Below are positions 1 through 7,498 of a stretch of 64,000 nt of DNA, piece after piece. The notes under the pieces are model-generated. The model ran no database searches and was not told the origin of the DNA. It was given only the letters and a program-made list of their open reading frames with translations. Location: NCBI RefSeq assembly GCF_902726645.1, contig NZ_CACVAO010000001.1, positions 2,836,764 through 2,900,763 on the forward strand. Direction: 5' to 3'. The translations under genes were made by a program, and so were the position numbers. The DNA comes from Halobacillus ihumii. Lineage in GTDB: Bacteria > Bacillota > Bacilli > Bacillales > Halobacillaceae. Each line of letters begins with the position of its first letter. Position 1 is the first letter of the stretch.

Positions 1-57
1 GAAAAACCCAAGAATTCCGCCGATTAATCCTAAAATGAATTCACTGTTACGGTCCAT
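1..57 (-). CDS. N-terminus of a small membrane protein (DUF4064-like), cut by window edge
   Basis: Only the first 19 codons are inside the window, read leftward from an ATG at 57. A GGAGGG ribosome binding site lies about 9 nt upstream on the minus strand. The peptide begins MDRNSEFILGLIGGILGFF, a short polar start followed by a Gly/Ile/Leu-rich membrane segment. DUF4064-type membrane proteins often start this way, but the family call rests on this fragment alone. Confidence 0.5.
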   Translation of the reverse strand, partial: MDRNSEFILGLIGGILGFF

Positions 58-224
58 GATGTTGTATCCCTCCACTCATAATAGAACCTGTCTATTCAAT
101 CGTATTCGGAAGCAGACAATTTATACCTGTCCGAATTCAGCGAACCGGCGGGGAGGTGAAGAGGCTGTGTTTATCCGCGAAATTCTACATACTTCAATAC
201 TCCTGCTCTGTATTTGGCTAAAAT

Positions 225-357
225 CCCTATACTATGTTATATTCATACCAATGCCATCCTACGCTAATAGCGACTGCGGGAAACTTAACCATTCTCATAG
301 GATGGCAGGTTACATATGAAAGCCGGACTTGTTTTATAAACAAGTCCGGCTTTTTTT
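225..357 (+). ncRNA. Candidate short structured transcript or leader ending in a terminator
   Basis: No convincing gene fills 58-578. Within it, complementary 9-mers GCCATCCTA (253-261) and TAGGATGGC (298-306) enclose about 36 nt. They are followed by a strong hairpin (320-350) and a T-tract. A promoter-like TTGGCT...TATATT pair lies just before. It could be a small RNA or an attenuated leader for the CstA gene 220 nt downstream. I do not recognise it as a known riboswitch class. Confidence 0.3.
320..357 (+). terminator. Rho-independent terminator
   Basis: AAGCCGGACTTGTT pairs with AACAAGTCCGGCTT around a 4-nt loop and is followed by seven T residues. It ends whatever is transcribed from the 58-320 region. 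Confidence 0.8.
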
Positions 358-455
358 ATTGAAGCAGCTTTAAAAGTGTCTAGTTTTCATGAAGTCAGGC
401 CCATCCATCTCCACCCTTTTTGCTTTGTCCGCCCGCGTCGTATCCGATTTAGATC

Positions 456-469
456 TGAAAGCGTTTTAC
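456..469 (+). promoter_or_regulatory. cre-like site upstream of the CstA gene
   Basis: TGAAAGCGTTTTAC matches 12 of 14 positions of the CcpA operator consensus TGWNANCGNTNWCA; the last two bases deviate. A catabolite-repression site would suit a carbon-starvation transporter, but a single degenerate match is weak evidence. Confidence 0.3.
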
Positions 470-578
470 TTTTATGAAAAAAATGGGAAAAAATATAATT
501 TTCAGAAAAACGGTTGCTATTCGACAAAAACGGGTTTACAATACTTTTTATTATTTATTGTTGAAAGGAGGCTTCGCG

Positions 579-2018
579 ATGGTTACATTTCTTGCATCCA
601 TCATGATTTTACTACTAGGATACTTTTTCTATGCAAAGGTGGTTGAGCGGATTTTCGGCATCAACGACCAGAACCCAACACCTGCTTACACAAAGAATGA
701 CGGGTTTGACTATACACCGATGAGCTGGTGGAAAGCGAGCCTCATTCAATTGTTAAACATCGCTGGCCTCGGTCCGATATTCGGTGCCATCATGGGTGCG
801 CTTTATGGACCCGTTGCCTTCATATGGATTGTTATAGGCAGTATTTTTGCTGGTGCTGTACACGATTATTTCTCAGGTATGCTGTCACTTAGACACAATG
901 GTGCACAGTTTCCGACGATCGTCGGAAAATATTTAGGCAAACCGGCGCAATCCATGATCAATGTGCTCTCCATCGGCCTGATGATTCTTGTGGCGGCTGC
1001 GTTTACCGCAGGACCTGCCCAGCTGATGTCCGAAATTACGCCGCTCAGTTTCACGGCTTCGCTACTGTTGATTTTTGCTTACTTTTTGCTGGCGACTTTG
1101 CTGCCTATTAATAAAATTATTGGACGAGTCTACCCAATTTTTGGGGCGATTCTTATTTTTATGGCGCTTTCGATCGGGGTAGGGCTTTTCTTTTTTGATA
1201 ATCCTGTACCCAACCTGACGCTGGAAAACTTGCATCCTGACGAGCTGCCGATGTGGCCGCTTCTTATGGTAACGGTCTCTTGCGGCGCTATATCAGGTTT
1301 TCACAGTACACAGAGTCCGATTCTTTCCCGGACGCTGAAAAAGGAAAGTGAAGGGCGAAAAGTTTTTTATGGTGCGATGCTTAGTGAAGGCATCATTGCC
1401 CTTATCTGGGCTGCTGCGGGAATGGCGTTCTTCGGGAGTACAGGGGGTCTTCAAGAAGCCCTTGCTAATGGCGGACCAGCTGGGGTTGTGAATGAAATCA
1501 GTATTACAACTCTTGGCACATTAGGTGGGATACTTGCTGTGCTTGGTGTGATTATCTTGCCGATTACTACAGGAGATACAGCATTAAGGTCCTCAAGAAT
1601 GATGCTGGGAGACCTTCTTACACCGATTCTTAAAAAACGCGGAAAGTGGACGAATGGGCTGCTGGTGATTCCGGTTGCTGTGCCGACCTTTTTGCTCACC
1701 CAAATGGATTATAGCTTCCTGTGGCGATATGTGGGCTGGTCCAACCAAGTGGTGGCCACTGTTATGCTATGGACCGGCGCCATGTATTTGATCAAACATC
1801 AGAAATTCCATTGGATTTGCAGTATTCCAGCTTTATTTATGACCGCGGTTGTCAGTTCCTATATTTTCTATGCACCAGAAGGATTTGATCTGCCTTATAC
1901 AACATCGATGGTGATCGGAGCTGTTATTTGGGCCTCTGTCCTAATTTGGTTCATTACGCAGGTCATGAAATACAAGGCAGCCAGTCAAGACGAATCCGCT
2001 GCCCGAAAAGCCGGATAA
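579..2018 (+). CDS. cstA: CstA-family (carbon starvation) membrane transporter
   Basis: Predicted 479-aa polytopic membrane protein of the CstA family, whose characterised members take up peptides or pyruvate when carbon is limiting. Near the N-terminus is the family-typical stretch around PIFGAIMGALYGP, followed by an acidic/aromatic HDYFSGM segment and repeated hydrophobic helices to the end. The ATG at 579 has GAAAGGAGG 7 nt upstream; a longer in-frame start at 474 has no ribosome binding site. It is shorter than enteric CstA (about 700 aa) but normal for the short Firmicute type. It is monocistronic, with its own terminator. The substrate cannot be told from sequence. Confidence 0.85.
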   Translation: MVTFLASIMILLLGYFFYAKVVERIFGINDQNPTPAYTKNDGFDYTPMSWWKASLIQLLNIAGLGPIFGAIMGALYGPVAFIWIVIGSIFAGAVHDYFSGMLSLRHNGAQFPTIVGKYLGKPAQSMINVLSIGLMILVAAAFTAGPAQLMSEITPLSFTASLLLIFAYFLLATLLPINKIIGRVYPIFGAILIFMALSIGVGLFFFDNPVPNLTLENLHPDELPMWPLLMVTVSCGAISGFHSTQSPILSRTLKKESEGRKVFYGAMLSEGIIALIWAAAGMAFFGSTGGLQEALANGGPAGVVNEISITTLGTLGGILAVLGVIILPITTGDTALRSSRMMLGDLLTPILKKRGKWTNGLLVIPVAVPTFLLTQMDYSFLWRYVGWSNQVVATVMLWTGAMYLIKHQKFHWICSIPALFMTAVVSSYIFYAPEGFDLPYTTSMVIGAVIWASVLIWFITQVMKYKAASQDESAARKAG

Positions 2019-2022
2019 TAGA

Positions 2023-2061
2023 GAATCCCGTCTCCCGTATTTCAGGGGACGGGAATTTTTT
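2023..2061 (+). terminator. Terminator of the CstA gene
   Basis: AATCCCGTCTCCC and GGGGACGGGAATT form an imperfect stem, followed by a run of T residues. Confidence 0.75.
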
Positions 2062-2119
2062 CGGCTTAATTCTTCTTCCTATAGGGTGACTTACATATTC
2101 ACATAAAACGACCGTGTGG

Positions 2120-2347
2120 CTATTCTTTTTCATAACAACTCCAAAAGGGTGAAAGTTTATCAATATCAAACTTCTCTATCGATTTTATCATTTGAATCTT
2201 CAGCTCTTGCTCCATATCTTCACGCTCAGTCGCAGGCAGAGAAGCACTTAATTTTTTTATTTTCGGTTCGAATTTGTCAATCAGCTCCATCATAGCTGTT
2301 TCATCTGCTTCTTTTGCTCGTAACAATAACTCGTACACCTCACTCAT
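2120..2347 (-). CDS. rsoA: RsoA-like co-sigma factor (sigma region 2-like)
   Basis: Predicted 75-aa protein resembling a sigma factor region 2 N-terminal helix bundle: EADETAMMELIDKFEPKIKKL, then an acidic EDMEQELKIQMIKSIEKFD segment. In Bacillus subtilis SigO (YvrI) supplies region 4 and RsoA (YvrHa, 79 aa) supplies region 2, and both are needed for transcription. Here the gene is third in a minus-strand operon after a SigO-type protein and a YvrJ peptide. Its ATG overlaps the end of yvrJ (ACATGAGTGA), with GAGGTG as ribosome binding site, so translation is probably coupled. The operon context makes the call stronger than the sequence alone. Confidence 0.72.
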   Translation of the reverse strand: MSEVYELLLRAKEADETAMMELIDKFEPKIKKLSASLPATEREDMEQELKIQMIKSIEKFDIDKLSPFWSCYEKE

Positions 2348-2495
2348 GTTTCTTTTTCACCTCTTCCGTTAAATGATCTATCGACTTATCAAGGTTTTGC
2401 AGGCATTGGTCCAATCGAAATAGAACGAAGAATGTAACAACAATGGGGAATCCAATATTTCCAGCAAGACTCATCCAAGATTCGATGGCTATCAT
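2340..2495 (-). CDS. yvrJ: YvrJ-family small membrane peptide
   Basis: A 51-aa gene that simple ORF searches miss. It starts MIAIESWMSLAGNIGFPIVV, has one transmembrane segment (about residues 12-27), then a charged amphipathic tail with the typical RLDxCLQNLDKSIDHL pattern. This fits the YvrJ family. Its ATG overlaps the TGA of the sigma-factor gene (ATGA) and its TGA overlaps the rsoA start, so the three genes form one coupled operon. The function is unknown; it might tether or tune the split sigma factor (inference). Confidence 0.75.
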   Translation of the reverse strand: MIAIESWMSLAGNIGFPIVVTFFVLFRLDQCLQNLDKSIDHLTEEVKKKHE

Positions 2496-3022
2496 ATCCA
2501 TTCTCCTTCCTGATAAGCTTTACGAAATTTTCTTATGATCCTGTGAAATGATTTTGAAGTAGATTGTTGTGAAACACCCAGTTTCTCAGCGATTTCCTTG
2601 AACGACAATTGATTGGCGACATGGTCATATAAAATCAAGCGCTGCTGAAGAGTAAGTCGACTAATTACGGTTTGTAATCGTGGACACGTGACCAACTCAA
2701 ATGAATCGCCTTCCTCACCCCAGCCGCTAAAATTAGTATCTTCGACCGTCATTACATCCAATACTGTCAGGTCTTCGCCTACTGGCTGATTAAGGGTGAG
2801 CCTATGAGAATCATGCCAGCGCTGCCGCTTTTTTCGATAATCCTTCGCACATCGCCACATCGTTGTATTCATATAGGTTACAAACCTTGCTTCAATCTGA
2901 TAATGATAAAACAGCTGATTCACACGACTACGATTCTTGGTCGTTGGATCGTTGCTCGCAATTGTATATGCTTCGTAATAGCGGCCATGCTGCAAAAATG
3001 AGTCGAATGGTTTTTTGGACAT
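2492..3022 (-). CDS. sigO: SigO-type alternative sigma factor (region 4 subunit)
   Basis: Predicted 176-aa protein with a C-terminal sigma-70 region 4: RLTLQQRLILYDHVANQLSFKEIAEKLGVSQQSTSKSFHRIIRKFRKAY, at roughly residues 120-170 and containing the helix-turn-helix. The N-terminal part lacks a canonical region 2, as in B. subtilis SigO, which works with RsoA. The length equals that of SigO as I recall it. The ATG at 3022 follows AGAAAGGAGG. First gene of sigO-yvrJ-rsoA; a LexA-like box lies about 60 nt upstream. In B. subtilis the target is oxdC, but no oxalate decarboxylase lies in this window. Confidence 0.78.
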   Translation of the reverse strand: MSKKPFDSFLQHGRYYEAYTIASNDPTTKNRSRVNQLFYHYQIEARFVTYMNTTMWRCAKDYRKKRQRWHDSHRLTLNQPVGEDLTVLDVMTVEDTNFSGWGEEGDSFELVTCPRLQTVISRLTLQQRLILYDHVANQLSFKEIAEKLGVSQQSTSKSFHRIIRKFRKAYQEGEWI

Positions 3023-3080
3023 GTTACCAGCCTCCTTTCTAAAGAATAAGGGTTAAGAACAAGATTTCACAACCGACAAT

Positions 3081-3094
3081 CGAACTAATGTTCG
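3081..3094. promoter_or_regulatory. LexA (DinR)-like SOS box
   Basis: CGAACTAATGTTCG is a palindrome of the CGAAC-N4-GTTCG type bound by Gram-positive LexA. It sits between the divergent sigO operon (start 3022) and the glycosylase/endonuclease IV genes (start 3244). It is close to the expected -35 region of sigO (TTGTGA-N17-TTATTC on the minus strand). It lies about 90 nt upstream of the TATAAT at 3171 that probably serves the repair genes. Confidence 0.6.
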
Positions 3095-3243
3095 TATTTT
3101 TTCACGAAAAGTACCATTTTATACATGATTAATGAATCAATTCTAGGCTTGTGAGATGTTTGCAGCCACGGTCTATAATTGCGTTTATATGTTTGGACAA
3201 ATTTGGGAATAGTAGTAAAAAGTTTTTCTATGGAGGAATGAAC

Positions 3244-4053
3244 ATGCCGGAATTACCGGAAATGGAAAACTATAAACTATTACTTCAGCAAAAGATTGGT
3301 GGGCAAACAATCACAGACATCTCCATTAACCGTGAAAAATCCATTAATGTGTATACAGAGACTTTCATACGCCAGGTGCAAAATCAGAAAGTAGTAGAGA
3401 TAGAAAGGAAAGCTAAGCATTTATTGTTTTATCTTGAAAATGGCCGTGTTCTAGTGCTGCATCTCATGCTTGGTGGCTTGATGTTTTATGGTACTGAAGA
3501 GGAAAAGCCGGATCGTACCATTCAAATACGACTGTCCTTTGGAAGTGAGAACCTTTATTTTATTGGCTTACGGTTAGGGTACTTGCATCTTTTTACACAA
3601 GAAGGGGTTAAGGAGGAATTAGCTGATTTAGGCCCAGAGCCGCTAAATGTGAATTTTTCGCTCGATCACTTTTTAGAACTAGTAGAAAATAAAAGAGGTA
3701 TGCTGAAAAACACCCTCGTTGATCAGGAATTTCTATCAGGGATTGGCAACTGTTATTCGGATGAAATTGCTTGGCATGCTCACTTGTTGCCAGACCGAAC
3801 CATGGACGATCTCGACAAAAAGGAGAAAGTTCAATTGTACGAATCTATACGCTTTATTCTTCCACGAGCCACTCAATTCGGTGGTTACATGGACCAGCCC
3901 CTTTTTAAAGGGGATAGCAAAACAGGCGACTACCCTTCGCAAGCGTATGTGTATGATCGAGAGGGAGAATCATGTAGAAGGTGTGGGAACAAGATTAGTA
4001 AAGGTGAGATTTCATCCCGAAAAACATTTTACTGTCGTGAATGTCAGCACTAG
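3244..4053 (+). CDS. Fpg/Nei-family DNA glycosylase-AP lyase
   Basis: Predicted 269-aa base-excision-repair glycosylase. It begins MPELPEMENY: the conserved PELPE holds the catalytic Pro2 and Glu3, which forces the ATG at 3244 rather than an upstream one. A basic KAKHLLFYL segment near residue 58 carries the beta-clamp lysine. The C-terminus is a zinc finger with CRRCG and CRECQH cysteine pairs. GTGGAGG-like spacing supports the start. The gene is followed 15 nt later by endonuclease IV, so excision of damaged bases and incision at abasic sites are encoded together. Whether it prefers oxidised purines (MutM) or pyrimidines (Nei) is not clear; another MutM may exist elsewhere. Confidence 0.88.
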   Translation: MPELPEMENYKLLLQQKIGGQTITDISINREKSINVYTETFIRQVQNQKVVEIERKAKHLLFYLENGRVLVLHLMLGGLMFYGTEEEKPDRTIQIRLSFGSENLYFIGLRLGYLHLFTQEGVKEELADLGPEPLNVNFSLDHFLELVENKRGMLKNTLVDQEFLSGIGNCYSDEIAWHAHLLPDRTMDDLDKKEKVQLYESIRFILPRATQFGGYMDQPLFKGDSKTGDYPSQAYVYDREGESCRRCGNKISKGEISSRKTFYCRECQH

Positions 4054-4068
4054 GAAGGGGAGATGATT

Positions 4069-4902
4069 ATGAATTTTGGCAGCCATGTCTCCATTCGCGA
4101 TGGCTATTTAGGTGCTGCAAAAAAAGCTGTATCCATGAATGCTTCTGCTTTTCAGTATTTTCCTAAGAACCCAAGAAGTTTATCTGTCAAAGCGGTAAGT
4201 AAGGATGATGCTGCATTATGTAAAGAATTTTGTGAAAAGAATAACCTTATATCTGTCAGTCATTCTCCTTATCCAACAAACTTGACGCCAACGAGCTCCA
4301 GCAAAAGAAAACAAATAGTTCAGTCGCTGCTAAACGACCTGGAGATCACCAATGCGTGTGGTTCGCTTGGGGTAGTTGTTCACTTTGGGAAGGAAATCAG
4401 CCAGAATGATCCGCTTGTAAGCTATCGATTGATGATTGAAGTACTCAATGAAATTCTCGGCCAATGGGATGGGGAATGTAAGATTCTTCTTGAAAACAAT
4501 GCCGGGAAGCCTGGCACAATTGGGACTACTCTTGAGGAGCTTGTCCAAATTCGGCAGTTATGTGATGAACCGGAGAAAATTGGGTTTTGTTTTGACACGT
4601 GCCATGCTTTTGCAAGTGGTTTATGGAGTGGAGAGGATTGGGGAGAAGTATGGAATAAAGGGACAGAGCTCGGCTATTTTGAACAATTAGAGGTAGTCCA
4701 TTTTAACAATTCCAAATATGAGAGCGGGTCGGGGAAAGACCGCCACGCTAATATTATCGACCATGGTTACATAACCGGTGACCAATTTGATCAACTTTTG
4801 AGTACTCCACAATTGAAAGACATACCATTTATTCTGGAAACGCCGAAAGAAATGGTTCCCCATCAAAAGGAGATTGCGCTTCTTCAAGAAAGATGGGGGT
4901 AG
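4069..4902 (+). CDS. nfo: Endonuclease IV-family AP endonuclease
   Basis: Predicted 277-aa TIM-barrel zinc enzyme that nicks DNA 5' of abasic sites. Family signatures are visible: GSHVSI at the N-terminus, HSPYPTNL, VVHFGK, LLENNAG, GFCFDTCHAFASG, VVHFNNSK and a DRHANIIDHG motif, which supply the His/Glu/Asp metal ligands. GGAAGGGGAG abuts an ATG at 4063, so the ATG at 4069 (6-nt spacing) is the likely start. It is probably co-transcribed with the glycosylase gene just upstream. An upstream LexA-like box raises the possibility of damage induction. Confidence 0.9.
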   Translation: MNFGSHVSIRDGYLGAAKKAVSMNASAFQYFPKNPRSLSVKAVSKDDAALCKEFCEKNNLISVSHSPYPTNLTPTSSSKRKQIVQSLLNDLEITNACGSLGVVVHFGKEISQNDPLVSYRLMIEVLNEILGQWDGECKILLENNAGKPGTIGTTLEELVQIRQLCDEPEKIGFCFDTCHAFASGLWSGEDWGEVWNKGTELGYFEQLEVVHFNNSKYESGSGKDRHANIIDHGYITGDQFDQLLSTPQLKDIPFILETPKEMVPHQKEIALLQERWG

Positions 4903-4917
4903 AAGGATGATGCTTTT

Positions 4918-5475
4918 TTATATTGAAGTAAGCCTTTTGAGTTGACTCACAAACCATTTCAATATTACCCCAATGGCAATATAAATAGGGAAAGAATAGA
5001 TGTGTTTCCACTCATGGAGTTCATAAATATTCATCCAGACAAATAAAGGTTCGGCGATAAATGCACCACCGGCTGAGAGTATGATATGGGCCAGAACAAA
5101 GTTTCTCCAGCGTGGAAACCACTGATATATAAGCATGTGGCATACAGGTAATAACGAATAATCTATAGGCAGTAACTCTGGCAGCATCTGGATCAACTTG
5201 GATTCATATGTCCATAACCCCCATATCACCCCAATAGAGTCCAATAAGGCGGCTGTTGTGGCTACAAAAAAACCCAGTGTGATCATTTCGAATAATCGGC
5301 TACGATCTACAAGTATCCACCAGAGGATCCAAGGAATAATCAGTATTAGAAGGAGAAACCACCAATTAAAAGAGAACAGAACATGTTCCACCCAATAATG
5401 ATAATGGGTGTAGAACCATTTCTCTTGAATTTCATAGAGATCGACTGGATTTACAGTTGAAACGAGACTGCTCAT
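4918..5475 (-). CDS. CBO0543-family integral membrane protein
   Basis: Predicted 185-aa protein with five or so hydrophobic helices and a short loop containing WTYESKLIQMLPELLPIDYSLLPVCHMLIYQWFP. This resembles the Firmicute CBO0543 family of unknown function. The ATG is preceded by an AGAGAGGG ribosome binding site. It converges with nfo and is probably a single-gene unit. A distant relative of the same kind is at 47452. No enzymatic motif is visible. Confidence 0.7.
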   Translation of the reverse strand: MSSLVSTVNPVDLYEIQEKWFYTHYHYWVEHVLFSFNWWFLLLILIIPWILWWILVDRSRLFEMITLGFFVATTAALLDSIGVIWGLWTYESKLIQMLPELLPIDYSLLPVCHMLIYQWFPRWRNFVLAHIILSAGGAFIAEPLFVWMNIYELHEWKHIYSFPIYIAIGVILKWFVSQLKRLTSI

Positions 5476-5647
5476 GGTTAACGGCCCTCTCTTCTGAAAA
5501 AAATATGCTGAACTTACATTATGGAATATAGAAATAAACGGTGTAGGATCTCGATGTTCAGAACTAAGTCGTACTCTTATTCTTCCTAAAAGGGATGTAT
5601 TTATTTAACACATAAAAAAATGTGAAGTACAGAGCTGAATTGAAAAT

Positions 5648-5672
5648 GGCTGCCAAACAATCTTTGGCAGCC
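5648..5672 (-). terminator. Hairpin terminator of the 55-aa gene
   Basis: GGCTGCCAAA pairs with TTTGGCAGCC around a 5-nt loop just beyond the stop of the small minus-strand gene. The following U-tract is weak (ATTTTC). Confidence 0.6.
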
Positions 5673-5685
5673 CATGTTTAAAAGT

Positions 5686-5853
5686 TTATTTATTATCCTC
5701 GTGGTTTTTCCAGTATGTTTCTTTCCCGCTAACAGGACAAACGGGAAAGTCCTCATCTTTATTAAAGGTGACCTTTTCTCCTGACTGACACATATATTCT
5801 CCAGTCTTAGGCACTCCTTGTCCAGTTCTATATTCACGGTAGTCTTCTTCCAT
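5686..5853 (-). CDS. Small YjzC-like protein
   Basis: A 55-aa gene with a good GGAGGTGG ribosome binding site. The peptide contains YRTGQGVPKTGEY, then FPVCPVSGKETYW. The RTGQ-x-P-x-x-G-x-Y start resembles the YjzC family of small Bacillus proteins, and the two cysteines (residues 22 and 39) could bind metal. It is oriented away from the DUF2243 gene. The function is unknown and the family assignment is tentative. Confidence 0.6.
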   Translation of the reverse strand: MEEDYREYRTGQGVPKTGEYMCQSGEKVTFNKDEDFPVCPVSGKETYWKNHEDNK

Positions 5854-6037
5854 TTATTCCACCTCCATCGGTTAACCTTGAGACTTATCGTTTCCAAAAA
5901 AAGTTGTTTTTACCTATCTAATTTGAATTTCGCTGGGGTTTTTGGCCAACGGACATGTTTATTATTCTATGGCACGGGTAAAATGGTGAAAAATAACAAC
6001 GATGAGATAACTATGAGTAAAGTTTGGAGGGCTAGAG

Positions 6038-6532
6038 ATGGAAAAGAATTCTGCCAATTTAACCCCAGGCGCATACTCTGCCCGCAATTTATGGTCGGGA
6101 ATTTTATTTGGCATCGGACTGGTCGCTTTTTTGGATGAAATGGTTTTTCACCAACTGTTGCATTGGCACCATTTTTATGACAAATCTACAACGGATATAG
6201 GGCTGGTGTCTGATGGTCTCTTTCATGCTTTCAGCTGGTTTGCGACAATTGGTTCGTTGTTTATGGTTGCAGATCTGCGTCGTCGAAGTGCATTTTGGCT
6301 AAAAAGATGGTGGGGAGGCGTATTACTTGGGGCTGGTGCTTTCCAATTATATGATGGAACGATTCAGCATAAGTTGATGAGGATTCATCAAATTCGCTAT
6401 GTGGAAAATCTTCTCCTGTACGACTTGATCTGGAATATTTCAGCTGCGGTCATGATAGTAATCGGCAGTGTACTTGTTGTTCGTACAGGGCGCAAATTAC
6501 AATCAGCAGTGGAGGGGAACTATGATGGGTAG
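6038..6532 (+). CDS. DUF2243 membrane protein
   Basis: Predicted 164-aa protein with four hydrophobic helices and histidine-rich loops (VFHQLLHWHHFYD, LVSDGLFHAFSW, GTIQHKLMRIHQIRY), typical of DUF2243. The ATG follows TTTGGAGGG. Its stop codon overlaps the start of the CtaG-like gene, and this pairing recurs in Firmicutes and actinobacteria. The conserved histidines suggest metal or haem handling near cytochrome oxidase assembly (inference). Confidence 0.8.
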   Translation: MEKNSANLTPGAYSARNLWSGILFGIGLVAFLDEMVFHQLLHWHHFYDKSTTDIGLVSDGLFHAFSWFATIGSLFMVADLRRRSAFWLKRWWGGVLLGAGAFQLYDGTIQHKLMRIHQIRYVENLLLYDLIWNISAAVMIVIGSVLVVRTGRKLQSAVEGNYDG

Positions 6533-7319
6533 CTCTCATTTACAACAAGGGAGTGGCTTCCTCCCTGATTTACCTGTAGTTCTATTTTTTGGATTGCTGT
6601 TCATATTATATATCTGGGCGGCGATCACAACTAGTAAGCAAAGTCGTCTCAGGTCATGGCCGATTCACAGGTACATATGCTGGTGTGCTGGCGTACTATG
6701 TGCTGGAGCAGCTATTGTTGGCCCTTTAGCAAATAGAGCCCATTATGACTTTACGGCCCATATGACTGCTCATTTATTACTTGGTATGCTTGCTCCTCTA
6801 CTTTTAGTTCTTTCTGCTCCGCTGACTCTATTGTTACGAACAGTTCCAGTCCGAACCGCAAAGTTTGTTGCTAAGCTATTGAAGAGCTGGCCTGTCAGCC
6901 TGGTCAGTCATCCGGTCTCTGCCTCAATCCTTAATATCGGCGGACTGTGGCTTCTTTACATGACGAGCTTGTACGAAGCCATGCATCATAATTTGTTAGT
7001 GGGCTTAGCTGTTCATTTACATATGTTTTTAGCAGGCTATCTGTTTACCGCTTCTATGATTTATATCGACCCGACTCCGCATAGGTATAGTTTCGTTTAT
7101 CGTGCGATCGTGTTAATTCTTACTTTGGCAGGGCATAGTATTTTATCAAAATATATCTACGTGCAACCTCCACCTGGCGTATCGGAAGCCCATGGCGAAC
7201 TGGGAGCGATGATCATGTACTATGGGGGAGACCTCATTGACTTATTTCTAATTATCGTGCTTTGTTATCAATGGTACAGAGCTGCCCGTCCTCGCGTTAC
7301 CATAGGCGTATGTCAATAA
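6522..7319 (+). CDS. ctaG: CtaG/caa3-type cytochrome c oxidase assembly membrane protein
   Basis: Predicted 265-aa seven-helix protein of the caa3-CtaG family, linked to maturation of caa3 cytochrome oxidase. Visible features are AHMTAHLLLGMLAPLLLVLSAP, LAVHLHMFLAGYLF and a C-terminal GGDLIDLFLIIVLC helix. The histidines in the transmembrane helices are typical. The start is ATG 6522 or 6525 behind GGAGGGG, overlapping the end of the DUF2243 gene by 11 nt, so the two are a coupled pair. Confidence 0.82.
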   Translation: MMGSSHLQQGSGFLPDLPVVLFFGLLFILYIWAAITTSKQSRLRSWPIHRYICWCAGVLCAGAAIVGPLANRAHYDFTAHMTAHLLLGMLAPLLLVLSAPLTLLLRTVPVRTAKFVAKLLKSWPVSLVSHPVSASILNIGGLWLLYMTSLYEAMHHNLLVGLAVHLHMFLAGYLFTASMIYIDPTPHRYSFVYRAIVLILTLAGHSILSKYIYVQPPPGVSEAHGELGAMIMYYGGDLIDLFLIIVLCYQWYRAARPRVTIGVCQ

Positions 7320-7498
7320 ACAAAATTCTGATGATTTTACAAAGTACAGACAAACTTATGGCTATATAATTTTAATGAATTGGTGCGAAAGACTTTCATA
7401 TATAAGACGGATTCCGTACAATGGTTACTAATTATACTTTTTGACTTTCAAGCGTCATAGAAGTAAACCAATACCAATTTCAGTTAGGAGTCCTGTCA

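Noticed and set aside
35..319. Frame between the DUF4064-like start and the CstA gene
   Set aside because: No ribosome binding site, it crosses the divergent promoter and the structured region, and its residue composition is not protein-like.
5601..5897. 98-aa minus-strand frame overlapping the YjzC-like gene
   Set aside because: The 55-aa frame at 5686-5853 has the good ribosome binding site and a family-like sequence; the longer frame is its shadow.
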